Shown: positions 8,218 to 19,247, counted from the first letter of the stretch. The stretch is 64,000 nucleotides of DNA from Bacteroidia bacterium (GCA_026414975.1 JAOAHZ010000008.1:1-64000), one strand, 5' to 3'. Numbers and translations are program-made. The notes: a model not told the origin generated them from the sequence alone.

Positions 8218-10985
8218 CATCCGCTATGATGGAGACGTCTTACCTCTTTCATGCCACACCCTCGTACATAGAAGGGCTCTTAGCCCAGTATCAGAAAGAC
8301 CCCAAGAGCTTACCTCCAGATTGGCAGCGCTTTTTCGAGGGATACTTCGCTGCTTTAGCGAACGGCACCTCCCCCACCCTCTCTCCGCCAGCTGAGGAAA
8401 TTCAGCGCATAGAAAAAGAGTTTGGCGTGATGCTCCTGATTGCCGCCTATCGCAACCAAGGACACCTTTATGCCAGAGTCAACCCCCTCGCCGACTACAC
8501 CAACTGGGAAGAGAAGCTGGATCAAGCCTTCCCCTTGGAGAACTTTGGCTTGGGTCCCGAAGACTTGGACACTACCTTCCAAGCCGGCAAGCAAATAGGC
8601 TTAGGCCCTGCACCCCTCCGAGATATCATAGCTCATCTACGGCGAGTTTACTGCTCTACCATAGGGATTGAATATCGCTACATCCGCATACCTGAGATTC
8701 TGAGCTGGTTTGAGGAGCGCTTAGAGAAGCCGGAGAATCTTCCAAGTTTTACCCCTGGTGAAAAGAAAACTATCCTACAGTGGCTATGCAACGCCACCAC
8801 ATTTGAGCGGTTTCTCCACCGAAAGTTTGTAGGCCAGAAACGATTTTCTTTGGAAGGAAATGAGGCCATAATACCCGCCCTCTATGAACTGGTAGAGAAA
8901 GGAGCCTTACTGGGTATAGAAGAGTTCGTGTTTGGTATGGCTCATCGGGGACGACTCAATGTCCTGACCAATATCATGCAGAAGTCGTTTCAGGCAGTCT
9001 TTGGAGAGTTTGAAGGTAAGGGTATCGCTACGGATGCATTTGATGGCGACGTAAAATATCACTTAGGCTATTCCAGCGACCCTGAGATTGGAGGTAAGCG
9101 CATCCACCTTTCTATGCTGCCTAATCCCTCTCACTTAGAAGCGGTGGACCCTGTAGCTACGGGTACCACCCGAGCTAAAATGGACCATTTATATGGGGGA
9201 ACTCATGATAAAATCGTCCTTGTTCTTATTCATGGCGATGCAGCTATCGCCGCCCAAGGGGTGGTCTATGAAACTCTGCAAATGTCTTTACTACCTGGCT
9301 ACGAAATAGGAGGCACCATTCACATTGTTTTGAACAATCAGATAGGTTTCACTACAGGTGAAGCTCAAGCTCGCTCCAGTCACTATGCTACAGATGTGGC
9401 TAAAGTAACTCTATCTCCCGTCTTCCATGTCAATGGAGAGGACCCCGAAGCAGTAGTTCATGCGATGCGATTGGCTATTGCTTTTCGGCAGGCATTCAAC
9501 CGAGACGTATTTATAGATGTGATTGGCTATCGTCGGCACGGCCACAATGAAGGGGATGAGCCACGTTTCACTCAACCGCGCATGTATGCGGCTATAGCGC
9601 AGCGGCCTTCCTCCTTTGAAGTGTATGCTCAGCGCCTCATCTCCGAGGGCATTATTACAGAAGCAGACCAAAAGGCTATGGAGAAGGAGCGTACGGATTT
9701 CTATGATGCCCAACTGGAGCGTGCGCGACGCGAAGAACCTCAAATAGACACTCTACCTCGCCGTACATGGCAGGGCATCCGACTTTATGATGACTATGTA
9801 CTTGAGCCTGACCCGGATACCCGAGTCCGCAGGGAAGTATTAGAGTTTATTGCTCAACAGACTCTACGCCTGCCCGAAAACTTCACCCCCCACCCTACGG
9901 TTCGTAAAGTCTATGAAGCTCGGTACGAGGCGGTCCGCCGAGGAAATGGTCTAGACTGGGGGACCGTTGAGATGCTTGCCTATGGTTCTCTGCTTTTGGA
10001 AAACAATCCTGTACGTCTTTCGGGACAAGATGTAGAACGAGGCACCTTTTCCCATCGTCATGCCGTCATCGTGGATCAGCGAACAGAAGCTACCTATGTG
10101 CCGCTCAATCACTTATCTCATCGCCAGGCTCCCTTCTATATCTATAACTCGCCTTTATCGGAGTATGCTGTTCTGGGTTTTGAATATGGATATGCCTTAG
10201 CATCGCCTCATACGTTGGTTATTTGGGAAGCCCAGTTTGGAGACTTTGTTAACGGCGCCCAAATCATCATAGACCAGTATTTAGCCGCTGCTAAGACGAA
10301 ATGGCAGCGCTTGAATGGTATAACGCTTTATTTACCCCATGGATACGAAGGTCAAGGACCTGAACACTCCAGCGCACGACCGGAGCGCTTCCTCACCTTA
10401 GCAGCCCAAAACAACATGTACATATGCAACTTCACCCATCCGGCCAATCTTTTTCATGCTTTGCGGCGTCAACTGCGTTGTAATACGCGTCGACCTTTGG
10501 TCATCTTTACCCCCAAGAGCTTGCTGCGACATCCAGAGTGCGTTGCCACCTTATCAGATTTGACGCAAGACCGATTTCGTCCAGTGCTTCCTGACCCAGA
10601 GGTTACGCCTGACCAAGCCCGCCGCCTCCTCTTATGCACAGGGAAAATCTTTTATGATCTCGTTCAAGTGCGCCGAGAACATTCCAAACATGACACAGCC
10701 ATCGTACGAATAGAACAGCTTTATCCGTTTCCTGATGAAGAGATTCGTCAAGTTTTAGCGGAGCATAGTCAAATACAAGACCTATACTGGGTGCAAGAAG
10801 AGCCCATCAACATGGGGTATTGGAGCTTTATTTTGCGCAACTTTATGGAACATGGCCTGCCGATCCCAAAGCCTATCGCCCGTCGTGAATCCGCCAGTCC
10901 TGCCACGGGCTCTTACAGTCATCACGTACGCCAGCAGAACTATATCCTTCGTAAAGCCCTGGATATTGTAGTAGAGCGAGTATGA
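8214..10985 (+). CDS. sucA: 2-oxoglutarate dehydrogenase E1 component
   Basis: 923-residue thiamine-diphosphate enzyme that decarboxylates 2-oxoglutarate in the TCA cycle and passes the succinyl group to E2 lipoate. Family segments are in order: the N-terminal E2-binding tail ([11 protein letters not shown]), [42 protein letters not shown] and NNQIGFTT for ThDP/Mg binding, and [13 protein letters not shown]. The length matches the family. ATG 8214 overlaps the htrA stop; ATGs at 8226 and 8229 are alternatives. The stop overlaps sucB by four bases. Confidence 0.97.
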   Translation: MTSAMMETSYLFHATPSYIEGLLAQYQKDPKSLPPDWQRFFEGYFAALANGTSPTLSPPAEEIQRIEKEFGVMLLIAAYRNQGHLYARVNPLADYTNWEEKLDQAFPLENFGLGPEDLDTTFQAGKQIGLGPAPLRDIIAHLRRVYCSTIGIEYRYIRIPEILSWFEERLEKPENLPSFTPGEKKTILQWLCNATTFERFLHRKFVGQKRFSLEGNEAIIPALYELVEKGALLGIEEFVFGMAHRGRLNVLTNIMQKSFQAVFGEFEGKGIATDAFDGDVKYHLGYSSDPEIGGKRIHLSMLPNPSHLEAVDPVATGTTRAKMDHLYGGTHDKIVLVLIHGDAAIAAQGVVYETLQMSLLPGYEIGGTIHIVLNNQIGFTTGEAQARSSHYATDVAKVTLSPVFHVNGEDPEAVVHAMRLAIAFRQAFNRDVFIDVIGYRRHGHNEGDEPRFTQPRMYAAIAQRPSSFEVYAQRLISEGIITEADQKAMEKERTDFYDAQLERARREEPQIDTLPRRTWQGIRLYDDYVLEPDPDTRVRREVLEFIAQQTLRLPENFTPHPTVRKVYEARYEAVRRGNGLDWGTVEMLAYGSLLLENNPVRLSGQDVERGTFSHRHAVIVDQRTEATYVPLNHLSHRQAPFYIYNSPLSEYAVLGFEYGYALASPHTLVIWEAQFGDFVNGAQIIIDQYLAAAKTKWQRLNGITLYLPHGYEGQGPEHSSARPERFLTLAAQNNMYICNFTHPANLFHALRRQLRCNTRRPLVIFTPKSLLRHPECVATLSDLTQDRFRPVLPDPEVTPDQARRLLLCTGKIFYDLVQVRREHSKHDTAIVRIEQLYPFPDEEIRQVLAEHSQIQDLYWVQEEPINMGYWSFILRNFMEHGLPIPKPIARRESASPATGSYSHHVRQQNYILRKALDIVVERV

Positions 10986-12190
10986 TAGAAATCCGCGTAC
11001 CGAGCCCCGGCGAGTCTATCACAGAAGTTTTGCTAGATAAGTGGTACAAACCTCAAGGAAGCTGGGTGGAGAAGGATGAACTTATCGCTGAAATCCAATC
11101 AGATAAAGCTGCGCTGGAGGTGTATGCGGAAGCAGCAGGGCGGTTAGAAATCTTAGTAGAAGCAGGCACTTCGGTACCTGTTGGGGCGGTCATAGCTCGC
11201 ATAGACACCGCTGCCCCGAAGCCCACTTCGTCATCCCCAACCAACGGAAATGCCGCTGCAGCAACTCCTTCATCTACCTCGGAGAAGGCCCCCCCATCCG
11301 TTGTAATGCCCTCAGCAGCACGAATTCTCGCTGAGAAAAATATCCCTCCTGAGAAAGTCCAAGGCACTGGACCTGGTGGGCGCATTACCAAGGCCGATGC
11401 CATGGCTGCCTCTCAAACCGCCTCCACGGAACCCCCTCCTATAGCGACCATCCCCTCTATCCCTGAGCCCTCATCTGCCCTATCAGAAAAGCGGGCAGAG
11501 ACCCGCAAAAAGCTGACACCTATTCGCCAAACTATTGCCCGCCGGCTCTTAGCCGCTAAAAATCAAACCGCCATGCTCACCACCTTCAACGAGGTGGACA
11601 TGAGCCGAATCTTAGAGCTACGCAAAGTCTATAAAGACCGCTTCCAAGAGAAATACGGTATCGGCCTGGGCTTCATGAGCTTCTTTACCAAAGCCTGTGC
11701 TACCGCTCTACAGGAGTTTCCCGAAGTCAATAGCCAGCTTCATGAGGATGAACTGATTTACTTCACTTATGTAGACATCAGTGTAGCTGTCAGTACCGAC
11801 CGAGGCCTCGTCGTGCCTGTAGTTCGCAATGCTCATCTTCTTTCGCTGGCTGAGATAGAGCGAACGATAGCCGATTTAGCCGCTCGGGCTCGTCAGAATA
11901 AGATTTCCATAGAGGAGATGCAAGGCGGTACTTTCACTATCACGAACGGAGGGGTGTTTGGTTCGCTATTGTCTACACCTATTCTAAATCCCCCTCAAAC
12001 AGCGATCCTCGGGATGCATAAGATTCAAGAACGCCCCGTGGCCCTGAATGGACAAGTCGTCATCCGTCCGATGATGTATGTCGCTTTATCGTATGACCAT
12101 CGGGTGATAGACGGAAAGGAGGCTGTAAGCTTCCTCGTGCGAGTTAAGGAGCTTTTGGAGGACCCGATTCGTCTCCTTCTCTCTGTGTAA
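10982..12190 (+). CDS. sucB: Dihydrolipoyllysine-residue succinyltransferase, E2 of 2-oxoglutarate dehydrogenase
   Basis: 402-residue E2 core of the 2-oxoglutarate dehydrogenase complex; it transfers succinyl from lipoate to CoA. Domains: N-terminal lipoyl domain (lipoyl-Lys at residue 42 in SDKAALEV), a Pro/Ala/Ser/Thr linker, a peripheral E3-binding domain ([13 protein letters not shown], about 107-145), and a catalytic acyltransferase domain from about 170 ending with the active-site [10 protein letters not shown]. It is coupled to sucA by ATGA and to the ABC gene by TAATG. E3 (lpd) is not in the window. Confidence 0.96.
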   Translation: MIEIRVPSPGESITEVLLDKWYKPQGSWVEKDELIAEIQSDKAALEVYAEAAGRLEILVEAGTSVPVGAVIARIDTAAPKPTSSSPTNGNAAAATPSSTSEKAPPSVVMPSAARILAEKNIPPEKVQGTGPGGRITKADAMAASQTASTEPPPIATIPSIPEPSSALSEKRAETRKKLTPIRQTIARRLLAAKNQTAMLTTFNEVDMSRILELRKVYKDRFQEKYGIGLGFMSFFTKACATALQEFPEVNSQLHEDELIYFTYVDISVAVSTDRGLVVPVVRNAHLLSLAEIERTIADLAARARQNKISIEEMQGGTFTITNGGVFGSLLSTPILNPPQTAILGMHKIQERPVALNGQVVIRPMMYVALSYDHRVIDGKEAVSFLVRVKELLEDPIRLLLSV

Positions 12191-13116
12191 TGCAGCTCCG
12201 AGTTTCGGAGTTAACCAAGCGGTACGGCACGCAATGGGCCCTCAAGGGGGTTAGTTTCACCTTAGACAAGCCGGGGGTCTATGGTTACTTAGGTCCGAAT
12301 GGAGCGGGTAAATCAACTACCTTCAAAATCTTAACGGGCTACTTGCGTCCCACAAGCGGGCTCGTAGAGTTGGGCGAGTGGCGCCTACCTACTCACAAAA
12401 AAGCCATTCAGCGACAGATTGGCTATCTCCCCGAACATAATCCCCTCTACTTGGATATGTACGTTCGGGAGTATTTGCTGTTTCGGGGGCAGGTATACGG
12501 GCTGAGGGGGGCAAAGCTACGACAGCGAGTGGAGGAGCTGATAGAGCAAGTGGGCTTGACCCCCGAAGCTCACAAGCTCATAGGTGCCCTTTCTAGAGGA
12601 TATCGTCAGCGGGTCGGGTTGGCAGCCGCCTTACTGCATAATCCGCCCCTTCTGATCTTGGATGAACCCACAAGCGGCTTAGACCCTAATCAAGTAATAG
12701 AGATTCGTCAGCTAATCCGTTCATTGGGCACTTCCCATCAGATTATTTTCTCCTCCCACATTCTTGCTGAGGTCCAAGCCATCGCTGATCATGTTCTAAT
12801 TTTACACAAAGGCAAACTCGTTCTGAATGCTCCGCTCAGCGAAGTGGAGCATCACCTCAATAGAGAAGAAGAGTACTTAGTAGAGACAGCCGGCGAAGCG
12901 CTAAACTGGAGCTTTCTACCTGAGGGAGCGACCGTAGAAAAAATCGGAGTTTCCTTGTGGTGCGTGCGAGCGCCGGGCGGAGCTGAAATACGCCGATCTA
13001 TTTACGAAGCCTCTGTCCAGCAAAAAGTACCTCTTTTGCGATTAGAAAAGCGACAGCTACCTCTGGAGGAAGTGTTTCGTCAGCTAACCCAAGAGACGGT
13101 CCCCACGCAAGCCTGA
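12190..13116 (+). CDS. gldA: ABC transporter ATP-binding protein, GldA-like
   Basis: 308-residue ATPase with Walker A GPNGAGKSTT (about 37-46), a Q-loop in RQIGYLPEHNPLY, signature LSRGYRQRVGLA, Walker B LLILDEP and an H-loop FSSHIL. The sequence around the Q-loop and the C-terminal extension resemble GldA, the ATPase of the Bacteroidota gliding-motility ABC transporter GldAFG. GldF and GldG are not nearby, so the specific role is less sure than the family. Its start shares one base with the sucB stop, which suggests co-transcription with htrA-sucAB. Confidence 0.8.
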   Translation: MQLRVSELTKRYGTQWALKGVSFTLDKPGVYGYLGPNGAGKSTTFKILTGYLRPTSGLVELGEWRLPTHKKAIQRQIGYLPEHNPLYLDMYVREYLLFRGQVYGLRGAKLRQRVEELIEQVGLTPEAHKLIGALSRGYRQRVGLAAALLHNPPLLILDEPTSGLDPNQVIEIRQLIRSLGTSHQIIFSSHILAEVQAIADHVLILHKGKLVLNAPLSEVEHHLNREEEYLVETAGEALNWSFLPEGATVEKIGVSLWCVRAPGGAEIRRSIYEASVQQKVPLLRLEKRQLPLEEVFRQLTQETVPTQA

Positions 13117-13206
13117 ATGTCTTTTATGTAGCCCCCCCTGCTACAGTCATCTTACCTAACTCATTGCCGAGACCCTCAGCAGTCTAAGTTTCATTTTATT
13201 TGCTGT
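13117..13206 (+). other. Gap with weak hairpin before the TonB-dependent receptor
   Basis: A 5-bp stem GTAGC/GCTAC with a C-rich loop lies around 13129-13145. Just before the next start is TTTATTTG (about 13197), a one-mismatch form of the -7 box, four or five bases from the ATG. Confidence 0.3.
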
Positions 13207-16122
13207 ATGCACCGTTTTTCTCTATGGGGGCTGGTGGGCGTCATGCTGAGTCAGGTGATTACGGGTACTGTCTACGATGCGGCTACGGGCGAAGCCCTCC
13301 CAGGAGCAAGTGTGCGTATCCAGGGTACAAATGTAGGCACCCTTACGGATGAGAAAGGCGCTTTTTCCCTTCCTCTCAAGGCTAAGCTACCTGTATTTTT
13401 GATTGTTACTTACATCGGCTACGATACAGCCAAAGTACCCGTATCCAGCTTCAAACCCCTGCGAATAGCCCTGGGTGAAAAAGAAGTACTCCAGCAAACC
13501 GTGGAGATCGTAGATATTCGGATCAGTCAGAAACAGCAAGAGTCGCCCCTCACGATTGAAACAATGGACGCAATAGCGGTGCGGGAAAGCCCTTCGCCAG
13601 ACTTCTATGAGAACCTTGCCAATCTCAAAGGTGTAGATATCACAACAGCCAGCCTTGGTTTCAAGATTATCAACACACGCGGTTTCAATAGCACTCGTCC
13701 CGTAAGAACTCTCCAAATCATAGATGGGATGGACAATCAAGCTCCTGGTCTCAACTTTTCTTTAGGCAATTTCGTGGGAGCCTCTGAGCTGGATATTCAA
13801 TCTGTTGAGCTGGTCGTGGGCGCTCAGTCAGCTCTATATGGACCCAACGCTTTCAATGGAGTAATCCTAATGCATCTCAAAGACCCTTTCCTTCATCAAG
13901 GTACATCGGTAAGCTTCAAAGTCGGAAATCGCCGCCTTATAGAAACTAACTTTCGTTTAGCTCAGGTTGTGGGAGCAGCAGAACGGTTCGCATTCAAGCT
14001 AAGTGGGTCTTTCATGCAAGCTCAGGATTGGCCTGCTGACAATGCCGACCCTACCGAACAATCCCTCGTCGGAAAAGATAATCCAGGTGGCTATGATGCT
14101 GTAAATCGGTATGGAGATGAAAATCCAGACCCTCGCTCTAACAATTATGATAATTCCGATTATAGTCGCTTCTTTTTCCCGGGTTTAGGGATTTACCACC
14201 GAACAGGGTATTGGGAGCGCGAGCTGGTAGATTATACAGTAAAAAGCTTCAAACTATCAGGTGGCTTATATTACAAACTCACGCCCGATTTACGCGCAGA
14301 ATACACCGCAAACTTCGGTACAGGCACGACCGTTTATCAAGGGGACAACCGATACAGTATACGGGATATCCTCTTTTTTCAGCAAAAAGTCGAACTCAAG
14401 GGGAAAAACTTTTATCTCAGAGCCTATTACACGACCGAAGACGCCGGGAAGTCCTATGATATTGTCTTTACTGCCCTTCTACTGCAGAACTACGCCAAGC
14501 CTTCAAGCCGGTGGGCATTAGACTACCAAGCAGCCTTTCTACCCTATAGCCAGCGCATCCGACAAGACCCCGACTTTCCAAGCTCCTTCGTCAATAATCC
14601 TAACTTTTACACTCAGTATCAGCAAGTCTTAGCGAAATATCGAGATTCTCTATACGTATGGCACGAGATAGCGCGAGCATTCGCAGATAGCCAAGGCAAT
14701 CCCTTTTTCTGCGATACCTGCCGCAATCGATTAGAACCAGGGACGCCTGAGTTCAATGCAGTATTTCAGCGTATTATCTCCAATCCGAGCTTTTTAGGGG
14801 GAGGTAGCCGTTTCGTAGATAACTCTTCCCTCTATCACATCCAAGGAGGCCATGAATGGACATTCGGGGAGCGATTTCACTTGCATTGGGGCGCTAACTA
14901 CCGAAAGTATCTGCCGCGCTCTTTTGGGACGATTTTCGCTGATACACTGATAGATCCGACTCGTCCCGAACTGGGATACAGACGAATCACGCTATATGAG
15001 TGGGGTGCGTTTGCTCACTTAGAGAGTCGCTGGCTCAAAGAAGATCGCCTGCGCATCGGATTGGCTTTGCGAGCTGATGTCCAGCAAAATTATGTAAGAG
15101 AACGGAATATCTTACAGCGTTTTTCTTTAGAAAAGATGCGCCGGGCCTTGCGTGAGAACTTTATCTACTCCCCAGCGCTTACAGCTACTTATGACTTGAA
15201 ACGTTTCCATACCCTGCGAATCGCTTATACCTCGGCTTTACGATACCCCACCCTACAGGACCAGTATCTCTATTACAATGTTGGACGGGCCATTCTGCGA
15301 GGCAACTTTGAGGGGATGGGCAATATAATCCCCTTAGAAAATCTATACGACTACTTAGCAACGGGGGATCAGCGGTTATTAGAACCCATATTTGTCCCGG
15401 GAGTACGACCAGAACGGTTACGCACCTTAGAAGTAGGATACAAGGGAATATGGAAAGAACGGCTCTTCATAGATGCGGGCTACTTCTTTAGCTGGTATTG
15501 GAACTTTTTGGGATTTCGACTCGTCTCAACGGTACCCGACCTTCTGACAGGACGTCCCGTTCAGATTTACCGCCTCTCAGCCAACGCCTCTGATATTGTA
15601 ACGACCCAAGGATTTGCCCTTGGCCTATACTATTACTTTGCGAAGAAGTACACTTTTTCGGGCAACTACACCTGGGCTGTCTTGAACAGAGGAGGCGCAT
15701 GGATGAATGACATAGCGCGTCAGGTAAACCGGCTTGGGGGACGCCGCATACTCCGTGAGATACCCCCTCATGACGACCCTATTATCCCAGCTTTCAATAC
15801 GCCCCCCCATAAATACGGCCTGGGCCTCAGTGCTCGCGACTTGATTATACCTATAGGAGGGCGAGATATTCGGTATATAGGCTTTGCGGTAACTTGGCGG
15901 TGGATACATGGCTTCCGCTTCGAAGGTTCTCCTCAATTTACAGGCTATGTACCCTCTTACGGAACCTTGGATGGACAAATCAGCTGGCGTCCAGCCTCTA
16001 CACCCGAGATTACCTATAAACTGGGTGGAACTAACCTAACAGGACAACGCTTCTTTCAAGCCTATGGGGCACCCTTCATCGGACGACTTGTATATATAGG
16101 GGTGTGGATAGACCTATTGTAG
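13207..16122 (+). CDS. TonB-dependent outer-membrane receptor
   Basis: 971-residue outer-membrane transporter. After the signal peptide (about residues 1-17) comes a carboxypeptidase-regulatory-like domain (about 19-100: VITGTVYDAATGEALPGA, then GTLTDEKGAF), as in Bacteroidota receptors. A plug domain follows (about 115-215, with NTRGFNS, LQIIDGMD and VVGAQSALYGPNAFNGVI). The rest is a 22-strand-type beta barrel ending in a hydrophobic last strand (RLVYIGVWIDLL). No SusD-like partner lies next to it, so it is not a typical polysaccharide locus; the substrate cannot be told. Energy would come from TonB-ExbB-ExbD, a set of which is encoded at 24758-26532. Confidence 0.9.
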   Translation: MHRFSLWGLVGVMLSQVITGTVYDAATGEALPGASVRIQGTNVGTLTDEKGAFSLPLKAKLPVFLIVTYIGYDTAKVPVSSFKPLRIALGEKEVLQQTVEIVDIRISQKQQESPLTIETMDAIAVRESPSPDFYENLANLKGVDITTASLGFKIINTRGFNSTRPVRTLQIIDGMDNQAPGLNFSLGNFVGASELDIQSVELVVGAQSALYGPNAFNGVILMHLKDPFLHQGTSVSFKVGNRRLIETNFRLAQVVGAAERFAFKLSGSFMQAQDWPADNADPTEQSLVGKDNPGGYDAVNRYGDENPDPRSNNYDNSDYSRFFFPGLGIYHRTGYWERELVDYTVKSFKLSGGLYYKLTPDLRAEYTANFGTGTTVYQGDNRYSIRDILFFQQKVELKGKNFYLRAYYTTEDAGKSYDIVFTALLLQNYAKPSSRWALDYQAAFLPYSQRIRQDPDFPSSFVNNPNFYTQYQQVLAKYRDSLYVWHEIARAFADSQGNPFFCDTCRNRLEPGTPEFNAVFQRIISNPSFLGGGSRFVDNSSLYHIQGGHEWTFGERFHLHWGANYRKYLPRSFGTIFADTLIDPTRPELGYRRITLYEWGAFAHLESRWLKEDRLRIGLALRADVQQNYVRERNILQRFSLEKMRRALRENFIYSPALTATYDLKRFHTLRIAYTSALRYPTLQDQYLYYNVGRAILRGNFEGMGNIIPLENLYDYLATGDQRLLEPIFVPGVRPERLRTLEVGYKGIWKERLFIDAGYFFSWYWNFLGFRLVSTVPDLLTGRPVQIYRLSANASDIVTTQGFALGLYYYFAKKYTFSGNYTWAVLNRGGAWMNDIARQVNRLGGRRILREIPPHDDPIIPAFNTPPHKYGLGLSARDLIIPIGGRDIRYIGFAVTWRWIHGFRFEGSPQFTGYVPSYGTLDGQISWRPASTPEITYKLGGTNLTGQRFFQAYGAPFIGRLVYIGVWIDLL

Positions 16123-16153
16123 ATTCTGAGAAAGTGCTATTTTAGTACCGGGT

Positions 16154-17068
16154 ATGGACTGCTCAGGTTTAGGTGTAGCCTTAGCTACACCCTTCCAAGC
16201 GGACGGCTCTCTGGATGAGCCAGCGCTACGACGCCTCGTGCGTCATCTCATAGAAAGCAAGGTAGACTACCTCGTAGCCCTCGGTACCACAGGCGAAGCT
16301 GTAACTCAAACCTTAGAGGAGCGGCTCCGCGTGGTAGAAGTAGTCTTTGAGGAAGTAGGCGATAAACTGCCAGTCGTCGTAGGGGCTGGGGGATATGACA
16401 CTCGAGCTATTGCCGAGGAGATGCGCCGATACGCTGCACACTTTCCTGTGCGTGCTTTCCTCTCAGTTACCCCATATTACAACAAGCCCACCGCCGATGG
16501 GTTATATACCCACTATGCCTACTTAGCTGAGAGAAGTCCAATCCCGATTATACTGTACAATGTACCCGTACGTACAGGAGTTCATCTACCGCCAGCCGTT
16601 ACTTTGCGTTTAGCCAAGGATTTCCCAGGCCAAATCATAGGGCTCAAAGATGCTTCTTTAGACCTTATCCAAGGCATGGAGCTATACGCTCAGATTCCTT
16701 CAGGGTTCCAGCTCCTATCTGGAGATGATGTATTAGCTGCACCTGCAATCTTGATGGGATATGTAGGGGTAATATCTGTATTAGGGAATGCTCTTCCCAG
16801 TGCTATGAAGCGCCTCGTGGAAGCCGCTGTACAAGGAGATTTGCAGACGGTGCGGGAGTTAGAATCTGCTCTACTTCCTCTCATGCGCCTATGCTTCGCC
16901 GAAGGCAACCCTACGGGCATAAAAGGGCTGTTGGCCGAGCTCAATTTGATTGAGCCTTGGACTCGGCTGCCTCTTCTTCCGGCCTCCGAGCTTTTACGCA
17001 GCCGCTTTAGAGAGCACCTCTCTACCTTACGCTATCACTTGGTCGGAGGGGTGCCTATACAGGCGTAA
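16154..17068 (+). CDS. dapA: 4-hydroxy-tetrahydrodipicolinate synthase
   Basis: 304-residue TIM-barrel lyase condensing pyruvate with aspartate semialdehyde, the first committed step to diaminopimelate and lysine. Visible are the GTTGEA substrate loop (about 44-49), the YYNKPT segment, the catalytic Tyr in ILYNVPVRTG and the Schiff-base Lys in IIGLKDAS (about 164). The length is normal. A TATTTTAG sequence 9 bases before the ATG resembles the -7 box. A long GC-rich hairpin follows the gene. Confidence 0.93.
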   Translation: MDCSGLGVALATPFQADGSLDEPALRRLVRHLIESKVDYLVALGTTGEAVTQTLEERLRVVEVVFEEVGDKLPVVVGAGGYDTRAIAEEMRRYAAHFPVRAFLSVTPYYNKPTADGLYTHYAYLAERSPIPIILYNVPVRTGVHLPPAVTLRLAKDFPGQIIGLKDASLDLIQGMELYAQIPSGFQLLSGDDVLAAPAILMGYVGVISVLGNALPSAMKRLVEAAVQGDLQTVRELESALLPLMRLCFAEGNPTGIKGLLAELNLIEPWTRLPLLPASELLRSRFREHLSTLRYHLVGGVPIQA

Positions 17069-17155
17069 AAGCCTGCGATATAGAGGATTCTCGCAAACTG
17101 ATAGGGGTGTTTTATGCAAGCCGCAGGGATGGGTGGTTTTGTATTTTTTGACTTA

Positions 17156-17199
17156 GAGGGGGGGGGCGCCAGCGCCGAAGGCGCTGGCGCCCCCCCCTC
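17156..17199. terminator. Very GC-rich inverted repeat between convergent genes (possible bidirectional terminator)
   Basis: Near-perfect stem of about 20 bp with a 3-base loop GAA. The outer part is a run of nine G (17158-17166) facing eight C (17190-17197), the inner part CGCCAGCGCC. A six-T run lies 5' of it on the + strand (about 17144-17149) and none follows it on either strand, so it is not a standard terminator. It sits between dapA and the convergent T9SS cargo gene; a similar element is at 54584-54631. Confidence 0.6.
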
Positions 17200-17223
17200 A
17201 CCTTCAGGCCAGCAAGCTAACCC

Positions 17224-19242
17224 TTACTCCAGAACCATCCGGATGCCCTTTGTATAACCCTGATAGGTAACTCCGAGCATATAAACTCCAGAAGACAGCC
17301 CACTGGGTATGACACATTTAGATATACCAGCGGGGCAGTTTCGGGCTTCTTGCCATATTATCCGACCCTGAGCGTCAGCAATTCTTATAACTACCTCACC
17401 CCCTTCTGGCAGATTGATACGCAAAATAGGTGTTCCCTGAGACGGATTAGGGTAAAGCATCACATCCCAATCAAAAGATTGGCCGGAGGTGGAGTTCAGG
17501 GCCATTGAAGTTCCGGCGAGACGAGCTACTAAGCCCACCGCATAGTCTTCGTTCTCTAAGTCTCTATAGGGGGCCCATATGCCACTTATTCCCTCCAGCG
17601 CTCGGCGAGATATAGGTGCAGCCCCATCGCTCACGATGAAGTTGCTATAGGTTGAGCCAGAAGGGGCCAGAGTCCTGAAGCCAACAGCTACACCTTGACC
17701 AGCTTGAAGTGAAATAGGATTAGTGAGGGGAATCACATAACGACGTAAATAGAAGAAAGCTGTCTGATTCTGGTTTGTGTAGAAGTTGAGCGAATCTCCA
17801 TTGGCAAAGTCAGCCTCTTCTAAAGCTACAGAGTCCAGAACTGCCCCCACTGCTCCCGAAGCTGGGTCGTATGCCATCACCCAAAAAGCAACTGGACGAT
17901 TATTAGGAGAACCATCCTCATAAAGCATATCAGCCGAGATCGCCTCTATGACCATATCCTGTGGCATGACGAAAGTCATACCCCCCGCTATGTCAAAGCC
18001 ACCTCCTAACTCCTGTTGCACATCCCAGTTGCCATCGTCATAGCGTAGAATATATCGCCCATACTGCCCCCCTACTTGCCCAGAGTCGCAAAAAACTACT
18101 TCTGTGCCTATCTCGTTATTGAAGTTATTCCCATCTGCCGGAGTTCCTATAAGTTGAACTCGGTTGATAGCATAAAAACTTTGCGTACGCAGGGATGTAA
18201 AGGGAGGCTGGTTTGTATTTAGAGGCTTAGTATAGGTAGCTATCAAGGCGGCACTGGGAGCGAAGTTTCCGTTGGCTAGAAAGATAACTGTATCCCTGTA
18301 AATATCCGCCCCTGTCGTTTGAATCCGTCGGATTCGTATACTAGAGCGAATCTGATTATTGATAACTAGGTTTCCTGTATTCAGGATGCCTGCCTGGATA
18401 GAAGGCGGGGCATTTCCACGTCGTAAGATGAAAATCCCCTCGCTCCTAGGATTGAGAGACCAGTCGGCTTGCGCATCCGTTACGGTACAGGATAGTACGC
18501 GGGGTGGATAAATCTTGATAGCAAACTCTTGAAAAGGAACTGGCCATGCTGCTGCGATATCTAAACCGAACTGACCGGTTATATTTTCCATGCCTACAAC
18601 GTTGAAGTTTCCGTTTGCATAGCTGGAGTGATAGCCTGCCTGGATAAACCGATATTGAAGGGTAATGGAGGAATCAGCGGGATTCAGAATAATCTGGAAG
18701 GAGTTTCGACCGCTCCATTCTCCGGGAGCAGCGCCATTCCAGTAAGGTACGCTATCCCATGTGATTACAAAGCGCCCTTGAGCATCGGTCCCATAATACA
18801 AACGAGCACCCGGCACCGGCTGCCCATCTCCATCTACAAAGGTCAAGTCAGATAAATAAGCCGCTATCCACTCATTAGGAGAAGCCACATTGGGAAAGCG
18901 ATTGAAGTAGGGTAGCAAAGGACTTGATGCCGCTAAATACCCTCGCCCGAAAGTGATATATCCGTTAGAGCCTACATACAGTTTGTCATAGCTGGTCCAG
19001 TAGTATACAAAAGGCGTTGGTAGCAGAATCGGACCCACAAAGTTATCATCGCCCATTCCAGAGAGGATATTAGGGCTTCCACCATTGAGCGTTAGGGGAT
19101 CTACCCAACTATAGGTAGGTGCAGAATCTACCACGGTAGACTGAGACGTGTACCAGCGATACCCACAGCCATCTCCACCCTGAGGGGATGGGGCTTGGGC
19201 CAAGAGTATCCCTAATAGGGAACTTAGCGATCTTAAGCGCAT
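17224..19242 (-). CDS. Large secreted protein with T9SS type A sorting domain
   Basis: 672 residues. A signal peptide (about 1-15) precedes a region rich in aromatic and glycine residues (YVGSNGYITFGRG, FVITWDSVPYW), which resembles the beta-sandwich segments common in Bacteroidota surface proteins. A jelly-roll-like middle part follows, and the end is a T9SS type A sorting domain: YPNPSQG near 595, then LSSGVYMLGV and KGIRMVLE. Function unknown. The box TATATTTG lies 5 bases before the ATG, so the mRNA is probably leaderless. The divergent thioredoxin-NHL gene starts only 22 bases from its start codon. Confidence 0.82.
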   Translation of the reverse strand: MRLRSLSSLLGILLAQAPSPQGGDGCGYRWYTSQSTVVDSAPTYSWVDPLTLNGGSPNILSGMGDDNFVGPILLPTPFVYYWTSYDKLYVGSNGYITFGRGYLAASSPLLPYFNRFPNVASPNEWIAAYLSDLTFVDGDGQPVPGARLYYGTDAQGRFVITWDSVPYWNGAAPGEWSGRNSFQIILNPADSSITLQYRFIQAGYHSSYANGNFNVVGMENITGQFGLDIAAAWPVPFQEFAIKIYPPRVLSCTVTDAQADWSLNPRSEGIFILRRGNAPPSIQAGILNTGNLVINNQIRSSIRIRRIQTTGADIYRDTVIFLANGNFAPSAALIATYTKPLNTNQPPFTSLRTQSFYAINRVQLIGTPADGNNFNNEIGTEVVFCDSGQVGGQYGRYILRYDDGNWDVQQELGGGFDIAGGMTFVMPQDMVIEAISADMLYEDGSPNNRPVAFWVMAYDPASGAVGAVLDSVALEEADFANGDSLNFYTNQNQTAFFYLRRYVIPLTNPISLQAGQGVAVGFRTLAPSGSTYSNFIVSDGAAPISRRALEGISGIWAPYRDLENEDYAVGLVARLAGTSMALNSTSGQSFDWDVMLYPNPSQGTPILRINLPEGGEVVIRIADAQGRIIWQEARNCPAGISKCVIPSGLSSGVYMLGVTYQGYTKGIRMVLE

Positions 19243-19247
19243 ACACG

